A stretch of 39,484 nt of DNA from Patescibacteria group bacterium (GTDB taxonomy: Bacteria > Patescibacteriota > Minisyncoccia > JAHIHE01 > JAGLIN01): NCBI GenBank assembly GCA_019428855.1, contig JAHYJV010000009.1, forward strand, positions 1 through 39,484. The letters run 5' to 3'. The notes below the pieces were generated by a model. It was given only the letters and a program-made list of their open reading frames with translations, had not been told where the DNA came from and ran no database searches. This document shows, piece by piece, positions 29,439 through 38,862 of the stretch (position 1 is its first letter; each line of letters starts with the position of its first letter). Made by a program: the position numbers and the translations under genes.

Positions 29439-29515
29439 ATATTTCTTAATTTATATAATATAATTACATTATATCATATAAATTAAATAAAAAAAGTGGG
29501 CATTAGCCCAATTTT

Positions 29516-31312
29516 TTATATCTTACTTTTTTTGATATGCAATTCCTTTAGCTGTTCATCCTTTACTGCACTGGGACTGTCCATCATTAAATCCCGACCC
29601 TTTCCATCCTTTGGAAATGCATAGATATCACGAATTGAATCATAATCACAAAGAGTCATCAAAATTCGATCAACACCAGGAGCACAACCACCATGAGGTG
29701 GGGCACCAAATTTCAAAGCCTTTATCATCCCACCAAATTTAGCATCCACTTCCTCCTTTGCATATCCAGCAATTTCGAAGACCTTATACATTACTTCTGG
29801 TTTATAATTTCTAATTCCCCCACTCAAACATTCAAATCCATTCAAAGATATGTCAAATTGATTGTTAATAATTTCGAGAGGATCCTTTGCTTCGAGTTCT
29901 TCGAGTCCACCGCGAGGCATTGAAAATGGATTATGATCAAAATCAATCCGACCTTTTTCAATGTCAGAATAGGAAAACATTGGGAAATCAACAATCCAAC
30001 ACCAAGCGGCCTTGGAGTTATCTTTAAGACCAAGTCGCAAGCCACATTCATTTCGCACAGCACCCAAGGCCAAGCAAACTATTTTCCACTTATCTGCTCC
30101 AAAAAATATAATATCACCAGATTTTGCTTCAACATAACTTACAATTTTTTTCGTCAAATCATCTCCCAAAAATTTCACAATTGGTGATTGAAATTCCTCA
30201 CCTTCTTGGACAATAATATAAGCCAATCCCTTTGCTCCTTTTTCTTTGGCAATTTCTGTCAGCTCATCGATCTCTTTTCGAGAAAATTTAGCGCCTCCAT
30301 CAATTTTCAAAGCGTGAACCACACCACCTTTTTCAACTGTGTCAGCGAACACACCAAATCCACATCCTTTCACCAAATCTGAAATTGGTTTGATTTGTAA
30401 ATCAAATCTCAAATCTGGTTTATCTGAACCATATTTTTCTAATGCCTCTCTCCAAGGGATTCTCTGAAAGCTCTTATCTTTATTTAGTGCAACCATTTTT
30501 TTGTCACTAAATTTTTCCGTCATTTCAGTAAACAACGGCTCCATAATTTCAAAAATGTCATCCTGCTCCACAAAGCTCATTTCCATATCAATCTGATAAA
30601 ATTCTCCATAAGCCCGGTCCATTCGAGGATCTTCGTCTCGAAAGCAAGGGGCAATTTGAAAATATTTATCTATTCCACCAATCATCAAAAGTTGCTTGAA
30701 CTGCTGTGGTGCTTGAGGAAGGGCATAAAATTTTCCTGGATGCAGTCTCGACGGAATCAAAAAATCTCGAGCTCCTTCGGGAGAGGAATTTGCCAAAATT
30801 GGTGTTTGAATTTCTATAAAATCTCTAGTTTGGAAATAACTTCTCACATACCGAAACATTTGGTCTTTCAACTTGAGCATCTCCTGCATCTTTTTTCTTC
30901 GCAAATCAAGGAATCGATATTCCAATCTGATTAACTCATTTGCCTCTTGCCCATTTTCGTCATTGATTTCAAATGGTGGAGTTTCTGACTCAGACAAAAC
31001 TTCAATTTCAGCAACTTTAATTTCAATCTCTCCTGTCGCCAATTTTGAATTAATCATTGTTTCTGGTCTCGAAATCACTTTTCCTGTAACCTTGAGAACA
31101 AATTCACTGCGAACCTTGTCAGCAATTTCCCATGCCTTTTTTGAAAACTTTGGGTCAAATGTAGTTTGAGTGATTCCATATCTGTCACGCAAATCAATAA
31201 ATATTAATCCACCATGATCTCTTCTGGAATTTACCCAACCAGATAATATCACTTTTTCATTTTCTTCTTTTCTTGATAACACTCCACAACTATGTGTTCG
31301 ATATTTTTGCAT
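29516..31312 (-). CDS. aspS: Aspartyl-tRNA synthetase
   Basis: RTHSCGVLSRKEENEKVILSGWVNSRRDHGGLIFIDLRDRYG, FRDEDPRMDRAYGEFYQIDMEMSF, GGCAPGVDRILMTLC. Confidence 0.97.
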   Translation of the reverse strand: MQKYRTHSCGVLSRKEENEKVILSGWVNSRRDHGGLIFIDLRDRYGITQTTFDPKFSKKAWEIADKVRSEFVLKVTGKVISRPETMINSKLATGEIEIKVAEIEVLSESETPPFEINDENGQEANELIRLEYRFLDLRRKKMQEMLKLKDQMFRYVRSYFQTRDFIEIQTPILANSSPEGARDFLIPSRLHPGKFYALPQAPQQFKQLLMIGGIDKYFQIAPCFRDEDPRMDRAYGEFYQIDMEMSFVEQDDIFEIMEPLFTEMTEKFSDKKMVALNKDKSFQRIPWREALEKYGSDKPDLRFDLQIKPISDLVKGCGFGVFADTVEKGGVVHALKIDGGAKFSRKEIDELTEIAKEKGAKGLAYIIVQEGEEFQSPIVKFLGDDLTKKIVSYVEAKSGDIIFFGADKWKIVCLALGAVRNECGLRLGLKDNSKAAWCWIVDFPMFSYSDIEKGRIDFDHNPFSMPRGGLEELEAKDPLEIINNQFDISLNGFECLSGGIRNYKPEVMYKVFEIAGYAKEEVDAKFGGMIKALKFGAPPHGGCAPGVDRILMTLCDYDSIRDIYAFPKDGKGRDLMMDSPSAVKDEQLKELHIKKSKI

Positions 31313-31337
31313 AATTTTAGATTATAATTAATATTAG

Positions 31338-31415
31338 TTTAAATATATATAAGAAAAGCCTTATTCTTATCTAACAAGTAAAATCAAACTTATTAAATAA
31401 GAATAAAGCTCTATT
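31338..31415 (-). terminator. Inverted repeat with T-rich tail upstream of aspS (terminator or attenuator)
   Basis: Minus: AGCTTTATTCTTAT...ATAAGAATAAGGCT followed by TTTTCTTAT. Confidence 0.4.
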
Positions 31416-32171
31416 GATTATTATCGTTGTTATTTTTTTGGTAAAACACTGCTTTGGATTAATAATATTTTAGCGGTTACTGTATTATACTAAATAAAAT
31501 AAAATGATCAAGGACTTAATATTTATCTCTTAGATATTTAGTCCTATATCTACTTCACTATGAAATCAAACCAAATTCACAATCTACACCCACTCAATAC
31601 TCATAGTTTAATACATATTATATTCTGTTTTTTCACCTTCAACATAAAAAATTATCTCTCATCATACTAGTTTTAAAAAATAGTAGTCAACAGGTTTTCT
31701 CTAAGAAAAGAAAATTTTGATCAGGAATTTTTTAAAGAAGAGTGAATATTTTATTCATCCTAATGACTATACAAAGATTAGCACATAAACATATTTTGTC
31801 AATCGTAATATTAAAAACTTATATTCAAATAGATAAACGGTAGTTAGGAACTAGTATTCATTATTCTCTTTTTGGGGAAAAGGGGAAGTAAGGATTGGCT
31901 TGGAAAACCAGTATAGATAAGTCAAATTATTTATTTGATTTTAATAATTCTATCTTCTGTTATAAATGAAAATGAAAATCAATAAACCTTCTTATAAATA
32001 TACTTCCCAAAAAGTATATAAAATAATTACAATCCTTTGTTAAAATATATCATCCTGTCTTCCAAGGATTACTTTCATAATCAACATCATACCACTGCCA
32101 ACCTATTAAAAAAAATATAAACAATTTAGCATGTGCATATATTATATTAAGAAACTATCTTTTATTAGTAT

Positions 32172-32333
32172 AAATAAAACAAACCTAGCAAATCGCCAGG
32201 TAGAAAGAAGATTTAGCCAGCTAAAAGAGTTTTTTGATAGACCACTCGTTGTCGAGGGGTCCGAGGGGATGAATGTCTCTCTTAGCTGACTGCTGTCCAT
32301 CTACTAATCTATTAGTAGAATAAATTGACAGCA
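32172..32333 (-). ncRNA. Candidate structured small RNA of about 160 nt, unassigned family
   Basis: Minus-strand promoter at 32367-32339. Hairpin 1: TGCTGTC/CTACTAAT...ATTAGTAG/GACAGCA. Hairpin 2: CAGCTAA-x-AGAG / CTCT-x-TTAGCTG enclosing GACC-CTCG/CGAG-GGTC. Terminator hairpin CCTGGC-GATTT-GCTAGG then TTTGTTTTATTT. Confidence 0.65.
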
Positions 32334-32338
32334 TTTAA

Positions 32339-32367
32339 AATTTAGCACATTAATGATAATCTGTCAA
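32339..32367 (-). promoter_or_regulatory. Promoter of candidate sRNA: TTGACA-N17-TAAATT
   Basis: On minus, TTGACA at 32367-32362, 17-bp spacer, TAAATT at 32344-32339. Predicted start falls at the first hairpin. Confidence 0.6.
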
Positions 32368-32412
32368 GACCTTGTTTTTTACATTCTTTTTTTATCTATT
32401 ATTTTCAAAATC

Positions 32413-34158
32413 CTACATCTTATCCAAAACATCAATTCCCAATAAATTTAGTCCGTTTTTCAAAACAATTGCCACTGACTTTGACATCTCAATTCTTACC
32501 TTTGCCACTGACTTTTCAGCCTTCACAACTGACAATGAATTATAAAAAGTATTATATAAAGAAGCAAGGTCATAAATATATAGTGCAATCAAATGAGGAC
32601 AATTTTCATTGGCTGCAATTTCAACTGCTTCTGGAAATTTAATCAAATGGCGCATTAAATTAATTTCTTCTTTTTCTTTCAGTAAATCAAAATCATTTTT
32701 GTCGAAAGGATTAATTCTGTCCAATTTATGAAGATTCTTGAACTTATTCACCAAGGAATTTATGCGTGCATAAGTATATTGCAAATATGGCGCACTATTA
32801 CCTTCGAAAGAAAGCATCTTATCCCAATCAAAAGTAATATCCGTTAATCTGTTTTGAGACAAATCATTATATTTTATAGCACCAAGTCCTACTGTTTTGG
32901 CAATTTTCTTTTTTTCACTTCTGCTCAATTTTGGATTTTTATCTTCGACGGCCTTTTGAGCAAATTCAGTAGCTCGATGAATTAAATCAACCAAATAAAT
33001 TGTATCGCCTTTTCGTGTGGAAAACTTCTTCCCATTCTCTCCCAAGACCATACCAAATTTAACATGTTCTTTTTTAATTTTTTCGCCCATGCCCAGCAAT
33101 TCAAGAGAGGCAAACAATTTTTGAAAATGAAGTGCCTGTTCGTTTGCTACAACATAAAGAATTTTATTCGCCTTCAATTTTTCTTCTCGATATTTTGCAG
33201 TGGCAATATCAGTCGTCATATATAAAAATGCTCCATCAGTTTTTTGAATCAGAAAAGGAGTTAAATTATATTTATCTAAATTAATTACAACCGCCCCTTC
33301 GCTCTTACTTGCAATTTTTTTGTCCATTGCTCCGTTCACAATTCCGGCCAGCATATTGTCATATGCGCTTTCCCCGAGAACTAAATCAAATTTAACATTC
33401 AAGGTTTTATAAATTTTATTGTAATCCTTTAGGCTTTCTTTAACTAAAAATTTCCAAAGCTTGATATTTTCCGAATCCTTATCTTGAAGCCTTTTTGTTT
33501 CTTGCCTGGCAAATTCTTCCAGGTCTTTATTAGACTCAGACTCTTTGTGAAATTTGATATAAAGTTTCGTCATTTCTTCAATCGGACTCTTGCTAATTTT
33601 TTTCTTGTCACCCCAATTTTTATATGCATAAATTAACTTTCCGAACTGTGTTCCCCAATCTCCAATGTGATTATCGCCAATGACTTTATATCCCAAAAAA
33701 CTATAAATATTGTAAAGTGCTTGTCCAATAATCGTCGAACGCAAATGTCCCACATGCATCGGCTTGGCAATATTAGGAGCAGAATAATCAATAACTACTA
33801 TTTTTCTCTTGCCAATTTCCGAGGAGCCGAATTTACACTTTCTTTTCAAAATATGCTCTAAGTTTTCTGTCAGATATTTCTCAGAAATTTCAAAATTAAT
33901 AAAACCGGGATTTGCAACAACAATATTTTTAAACATTTCCTCGTTTACTTTTTCAGCTTTAATTTTCTCCGTAATTTCATTCGCCACTTCCATCGGTGAT
34001 TTTTTCAGCTCTTTTGCTAAAACCATCGCCACATTGCAAGCATAATCCCCAAAATCCTTCTGTTTTGGCCACTCTAAAACAAAATTAGGGATTTTTATAT
34101 TTTGATACAAATCCCCCACTATTTTTCCGATAAGAATCTTTATTTCTTTATTTATCAT
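32413..34158 (-). CDS. argS: Arginyl-tRNA synthetase
   Basis: IDYSAPNIAKPMHVGHLRSTIIGQALYNI, GDNHIGDWGTQFGKLIYAY, KFSTRKGDTIYLVDLI, C-term DALR-like. Confidence 0.97.
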   Translation of the reverse strand: MINKEIKILIGKIVGDLYQNIKIPNFVLEWPKQKDFGDYACNVAMVLAKELKKSPMEVANEITEKIKAEKVNEEMFKNIVVANPGFINFEISEKYLTENLEHILKRKCKFGSSEIGKRKIVVIDYSAPNIAKPMHVGHLRSTIIGQALYNIYSFLGYKVIGDNHIGDWGTQFGKLIYAYKNWGDKKKISKSPIEEMTKLYIKFHKESESNKDLEEFARQETKRLQDKDSENIKLWKFLVKESLKDYNKIYKTLNVKFDLVLGESAYDNMLAGIVNGAMDKKIASKSEGAVVINLDKYNLTPFLIQKTDGAFLYMTTDIATAKYREEKLKANKILYVVANEQALHFQKLFASLELLGMGEKIKKEHVKFGMVLGENGKKFSTRKGDTIYLVDLIHRATEFAQKAVEDKNPKLSRSEKKKIAKTVGLGAIKYNDLSQNRLTDITFDWDKMLSFEGNSAPYLQYTYARINSLVNKFKNLHKLDRINPFDKNDFDLLKEKEEINLMRHLIKFPEAVEIAANENCPHLIALYIYDLASLYNTFYNSLSVVKAEKSVAKVRIEMSKSVAIVLKNGLNLLGIDVLDKM

Positions 34159-34184
34159 AAATTGTTTGATTTATTTAATATAAA

Positions 34185-34903
34185 AACCTCTGAAAAACAA
34201 AGTTTTTGTCATCCTCGTCAACAAGAGAATCCAGCATTTAACTCACAAACGACATTCCAAAAATAGATTTTTAGCTGTCATTGCGAATCCCGGATGGTGA
34301 GAAATCATAAAACTTTATTATACAGCAACACAAAACACTAGATGAAACTTATTTTATCCTTAAATCTCTCAATTGTTCCACTCATTTTGAGATGACAGAT
34401 TATTATTATCCTGCATTCCTATTACAACCTAATCATAGCATAATTTTTAACTTTGACAAAAAAAGCTTTAACAACCTTCCTATTTATTTATTTTCTGATG
34501 AGCTTCATAACCGATCAAACCGGCTATAAGCAAGATAACAAATGTTATCGAAAAAAGATAGATTGTCTGCCAGATGTCGGGAATATAATTAACTGTTACC
34601 TTGCCACTCTCAGTATCAACATCGTATTTTTTTTGTAAAAGATTCTAACATTTGATATAATGTCTTTACTATAATAAAATCCCATTAGAGTTATAACGAA
34701 AAAGACAATTACATTTTCTGGCAAAAATAGCCAAAAGGCTTTGTCATTAATTATCATAGTAGTAAAAATTAATAATAAATTTCCACTACTATTATAGGAA
34801 GCTCTGATAAACTAATAAATTTATACCTTACAATCTATTTATTGTCTTAAATAATGGATCCCCGTATTAACGAGGATGATAAAAACTGCGTTTTTCAGAG
34901 GTT
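34185..34903. mobile_element. ~720-bp non-autonomous element (MITE-like) bounded by 48-bp imperfect inverted repeats
   Basis: Left AACCTCTGAAAAACAAAGTTTTTGTCATCCTCGTCAACAAGAGAATCC (34185-34232). Reverse complement of 34856-34903: AACCTCTGAAAAACGCAGTTTTTATCATCCTCGTTAATACGGGGATCC. About 40/48 identical by hand alignment. Confidence 0.7.
34480..34757 (-). pseudogene. Small two-TM membrane protein, frameshifted at an A8 run
   Basis: MIINDKAFWLFLPENVIVFFVITLMGFYYSKDIISNVRIFYKK, then frame change, then KYDVDTESGKVTVNYIPDIWQTIYLFSITFVILLIAGLIGYEAHQKINK*. Confidence 0.5.
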
Positions 34904-34950
34904 GCTATATTCTATTTTAGACTATTAATCCACAAGTATTCAGTATGATC

Positions 34951-35384
34951 CTATTTTCTGATGATTTTCAGAGTCGATAGGTTTGTGTCAATCCAAAGAT
35001 ATAAAACTGGAGATTTTTTCATCATTTCGAAATAAACATCGCTAATAATTTCTGGAATAATCATGCACTCTCCCCCACTAATTATGATGACATTTATTGC
35101 ATTTTCTGATTTATTTTTAATTTTCAACAATTCAGCCACAATTTATTCAGCATTGAAATATCTGCCATTCTTCTCACTTGCTGAATTTAGCACTCGTGGT
35201 ACAAAACAATAATTGCAAACATAATTACATCCGGCAACTTGCATCGTGAAAAATTTTGTAAATTCCAATAAATCTCTTTTTAAACGATGTGCAGCAGAAT
35301 ATGTGGGATTTTTGAAATTCTGTTTTTAAAACCGTTTTCGTCTAGTCCTAAAAAAATTTTCGCCTTCTGATCTAAATTAAACAT
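34951..35384 (-). pseudogene. Radical SAM protein pseudogene
   Basis: MFNLDQKAKIFLGLDENGFKN, frameshift, NFKNPTYSAAHRLKRDLLEFTKFFTMQVAGCNYVCNYCFVPRVLNSASEKNGRYFNAE*IVAELLKIKNKSENAINVIIISGGECMIIPEIISDVYFEMMKKSPVLYLWIDTNLST. Cx3Cx2C motif present. Confidence 0.8.
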
Positions 35385-35411
35385 AATTTTTATTGAGATA
35401 ATATTACTTTT

Positions 35412-35844
35412 TTAGTTTCCAATCTTTTTATCGCCTCTTCGTATCATGGAGTCGCCAGTTTTTTTATTATTCTAAAACAATTCTTTCTAACATCCAAACA
35501 ATTTTCTATTTAATCTTTTCTTTTTCAATTTTTTGTGCAATACCGTTTACAAAATTAGCAGCATTTTCTAAGAAGCTAAAAAAAAATCAGCGTCTTTCAA
35601 AATATTTTATTCTTTGCTCCCCCTGACTTCATGTTTTGAAACTAACGACCTAACTTTTTCTATTTCTTCATATTTGAATTTGCGAAACTAGGAAATCAAA
35701 AATTATCTCAGCACCTCTCTTTTGATGTCGTTTTACATGATTGTCATCCAAAAAACAGTTCTTTCAGAATGTTTTGATTTTCTTCCTGACGAATTTAAAA
35801 AAGTTTCTTGTACAAATTTTTCTGTTTTCTTGTATAGGTTCATT
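35412..35844 (-). pseudogene. HD-domain-like protein pseudogene
   Basis: MNLYKKTEKFVQETFLNSSGRKSKHSERTVFWM..., HQKRGAEIIFDFL, VSKHE, ILKDADF, SFLENAANFVNGIAQKIEKEKIK*KIVWMLERIVLE..., YEEAIKRLETKK, in several frames with stops. Confidence 0.65.
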
Positions 35845-36736
35845 TTATAATTTTATTTGAAATGATTGATTGCTTTGTACTCCTTAAAATAATCAATCCA
35901 AACTTCACTGTCGCATTGTATATTCTTTTTATTCTTTTTGGTTCTTTTATTAATCGATATAACCACTCTAATCCCAGTCGTTGAAAAAATAATGGGGCAC
36001 GTTTTATTTTTCCTGCTATAAAGTCAAATGAACCGCCAACTCCAATTGCAATTTTTACACTTGGCATTTTTTTTAAATTATCTGAAATCCAAATCTCTTG
36101 CTTTGGTACACCAAAAGCGACAAATATAATATTTGGCGTTACTCTGTTTATTCGTTGAATTAATTCTTCATTTTCCGTATTTGAATCTTGACTCTTTCTA
36201 ATTCCTTCTTCAGCACCGACAATATCGATATTAGAATATTTTCTTTTTAAATTATTTGCAGCTCTGTTCGCAACCTCCCCTTCTGCTCCCAATAAATAAA
36301 TTCTTTTATCTTTAATATTTTCGGATTCGCATATTCTATAAATTAAATCAATTCCAGTCGTTCTATATTGTAAAATGTTTATTCTATGTTTCGAGTTAAA
36401 CAATAATTTTACAAGAGAGTAAATAAAAGCAAGAATTGATTGCAATAATATTCTTAAAAAATTAGTTAATAATTTTTTGTTTTTTTTAATAGAAAATAAT
36501 TGTCTTTTTTTAATAAATTCCATTGCCCAAAGAATTCCAATTCCATCAGGTATGACTAAATCTGCATCATTAATTATTTCTTTGAAAAGAAAATGTTTCT
36601 GCGTTTCAACAACCATTTCTGGGTTAAGCGTGACAATATAATGTTGATTGTTTGATAATAAAAAACCCTTGATTTTTTCAAGAACCTCTTTCGTTGTCAT
36701 TCTGTTTATTTTTATGCCCAAAATTTCATTATCCAT
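35840..36736 (-). CDS. WecG/TagA/CpsF family glycosyltransferase
   Basis: NPEMVVETQKHFLFKEIINDADLVIPDGIGILWA, IYLLGAEGEVANRAANNL, IIFVAFGVPKQEIWI, VGGSFDFIAGKIKRAPLFFQRLGLEWLYRLIKEPKR. Confidence 0.92.
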   Translation of the reverse strand: MDNEILGIKINRMTTKEVLEKIKGFLLSNNQHYIVTLNPEMVVETQKHFLFKEIINDADLVIPDGIGILWAMEFIKKRQLFSIKKNKKLLTNFLRILLQSILAFIYSLVKLLFNSKHRINILQYRTTGIDLIYRICESENIKDKRIYLLGAEGEVANRAANNLKRKYSNIDIVGAEEGIRKSQDSNTENEELIQRINRVTPNIIFVAFGVPKQEIWISDNLKKMPSVKIAIGVGGSFDFIAGKIKRAPLFFQRLGLEWLYRLIKEPKRIKRIYNATVKFGLIILRSTKQSIISNKIIK

Positions 36737-36748
36737 TTATAAAATATT

Positions 36749-37291
36749 TTACTTTTTAAATTCGAAGCTTTCCAGAAATTTACATTTTTCGAGATTAAGA
36801 CTCAGTTGACTTTCCATTATTTCCATACTTCTTGCCTGGAAATGCAAATTTTTCAATACAAGGCTTGTCTTTTTACCCTTAAGTTGATTTCCTCTGGCTC
36901 TGGCCATGACGATATAAGGCTTAAACGGCGATTCTTCGAAAAAGAAATTTTCTTCACTTAAATTTTGATGAATCAAATTATTTAACTTCATTATGTTCGC
37001 ATCAATATGAATTGTTGCTAAAATCATTTTCGGCTGAACTGTATCCAGTCCTAATTCAATCTTGGCAAGTCGAATCTGAAATGGCTTTATATTATTTGCA
37101 GTTTTCTGACTGGCAGTCATTATCGCCTCCAGCCCATCTCGGTTAACTTCACCGAGGAATTCAAGATTAAGATGCATTTTATAAAAATTTATCCATTTGA
37201 TATTCAAATTATCCCATCTTTTCTCATAAGACAACAACTCTCTTTTTATTTCGTCTGGCAAATCAATTGTAATTATAATTCTTTTTTTCAT
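36749..37291 (-). CDS. thpR: RNA 2',3'-cyclic phosphodiesterase (2H phosphoesterase, ThpR-like)
   Basis: MHLNLEFLGEV (HxxLxFLG) and FKPYIVMARARG in the position of the second (HxTLARxK-like) motif. Confidence 0.7.
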   Translation of the reverse strand: MKKRIIITIDLPDEIKRELLSYEKRWDNLNIKWINFYKMHLNLEFLGEVNRDGLEAIMTASQKTANNIKPFQIRLAKIELGLDTVQPKMILATIHIDANIMKLNNLIHQNLSEENFFFEESPFKPYIVMARARGNQLKGKKTSLVLKNLHFQARSMEIMESQLSLNLEKCKFLESFEFKK

Positions 37292-37374
37292 AATTTAGGT
37301 ATTGCAGATTTTATAGATTAATATATCTTTGTTTTTTAGTATTTATTTAATATTAGCAAATAATTTTAATTATT

Positions 37375-37773
37375 TTACTCAAAATTTATATCAAAAAAAA
37401 ACATTCCCATACTGCATAGCCCGGTTATTTTTGAACCTTTCGCTTGAGCTGGAAGATTAATACTTGTAACTCCAAACGGCGGAAGATTCTTCTTGAAGTT
37501 TAAAGAAGGAATAACGAGTGCTGATGAACAATCATATGTCCCTTTGGTTTTTATATCGAGCCGAGATTTAATACCCGCTTTTGCCGAAATTTTGTGTGGG
37601 GTATATCCTCCGTAAGCGACAATTGTAATCACTTGAAGATCATTTTCGGTTTGAACCGCACTATTCGTTTTAATTGGTTCCACAGAGATATTTTTAGAAC
37701 GATCTGAAAAAGAAAAGAATAAAATTCCCATACTGAATAGTGAAACGAGTCCTATGATTATTTTTTGATCCAT
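37375..37773 (-). CDS. Secreted/anchored cupredoxin-like protein
   Basis: N-terminal signal/TM, VITIVAYGGYTPHKISAKAGIKSRLDIKTKGTYDCSSALVIPSL, C-terminal GLCSMGMFFFDINF. Confidence 0.65.
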   Translation of the reverse strand: MDQKIIIGLVSLFSMGILFFSFSDRSKNISVEPIKTNSAVQTENDLQVITIVAYGGYTPHKISAKAGIKSRLDIKTKGTYDCSSALVIPSLNFKKNLPPFGVTSINLPAQAKGSKITGLCSMGMFFFDINFE

Positions 37774-37779
37774 ATGTGT

Positions 37780-38784
37780 TTATATATTAAATAAAGGTTT
37801 AATTATTCCCAAACTCGCTAGACCCGAAAGGAGTGCAAAAATTCCCAAGCCAATCACAACCACACCCGCAGTTTTAAAAAAAAGTGAGGCATTCTTTGAA
37901 TGTGCAAATTTAAATGAGCCGAATGAGACAAGTGCCAAAACTGGCAAAGTACCTAGAGCAAAAACGGTCATAATTAAACTTCCTTGGACAACTGAACCAC
38001 TTGAAAGTGCCATAATCTGCATCGATTGTGTAAAGCCACAAGGTAAAAAAAAAGTTCCCGCACCCACAAGAAGTGGAGCCAGTGCACCATTTTCAATTTT
38101 TTTAAGATGCTCAAATGCATAACGAGGCAGAGTGATTTGAAATTGTTTTAAAGATCTAAATATACCAAGCAAATTTATTCCCAGAATAATCATCACCAAA
38201 GCTGCAAGAAGTCCTAATATAGCTGAAATTTCATGACTGACGGCAACTGCACTCCCGATTATTCCTAACAGCCCACCAAAAAAAAGAAAACCAAATAATC
38301 TTCCGATATGAAAGGAATAAATTGGTTTTAAAAAATTAATATCCTGGGAAACTTTGGCAGATAAGCTAAGCAATAATCCCCCCACAATTGCTAAACACGA
38401 AGAAAGTGAAGCGATAACTCCTAAGAAAAGTGCCGTCCAAAGATTAAATTCTTCTCCTAGTCCAAGATTAAGAAATCCAGATTTTTGCAAATAGAAAAAC
38501 AGGGTTAAAACAGAAATACCGATGGCAAAGGCAGTATAGATTTTTCCTTTTTTATCTTTCTCTCTTTCGCTAGAAAGCTTGTATCCATACTCTTTTAAAA
38601 TTTCAGACCAATGTTCCCCCATCTCTTCCAGGCTTTCGGTTCGATCCGTTTCAATGATTACATCTTCGCTCTTCATATTCACAGAAATCATTTTAACATC
38701 CTTATCTTCACTAAGAATATTTTCAACAATTATTTTACAGGACTTGCAGTGAATTCCTGAAATAAAAAATTTATGTTTTGGCAT
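37780..38784 (-). CDS. HMA domain fused to sulfite exporter TauE/SafE (DsbD-like) membrane domain
   Basis: N-terminal ISGIHCKSCKIIVENIL (CxxC HMA) followed by a polytopic TM domain with FLPCGFTQSMQIMALSSGSV. Confidence 0.85.
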   Translation of the reverse strand: MPKHKFFISGIHCKSCKIIVENILSEDKDVKMISVNMKSEDVIIETDRTESLEEMGEHWSEILKEYGYKLSSEREKDKKGKIYTAFAIGISVLTLFFYLQKSGFLNLGLGEEFNLWTALFLGVIASLSSCLAIVGGLLLSLSAKVSQDINFLKPIYSFHIGRLFGFLFFGGLLGIIGSAVAVSHEISAILGLLAALVMIILGINLLGIFRSLKQFQITLPRYAFEHLKKIENGALAPLLVGAGTFFLPCGFTQSMQIMALSSGSVVQGSLIMTVFALGTLPVLALVSFGSFKFAHSKNASLFFKTAGVVVIGLGIFALLSGLASLGIIKPLFNI

Positions 38785-38862
38785 TATTTTTTAATTATTT
38801 TGCTTAGACCTGTTAACCATTGTTATTACTCAATAATTATCAGAAAACATTCAATGAAATAA

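Noticed and set aside
31313-32412. T-box, tmRNA, RNase P RNA or SRP RNA in the argS-aspS gap
   Set aside because: No TGGNACCGCG, GAGGAAAGTCCGG-like or SRP GGTCAGG..GGAAGG core found by eye on either strand; the structured part is reported instead as an unassigned sRNA.
34453-34638. 61-aa plus-strand ORF in the inverted-repeat element
   Set aside because: Antisense to the more convincing minus-strand two-TM protein.
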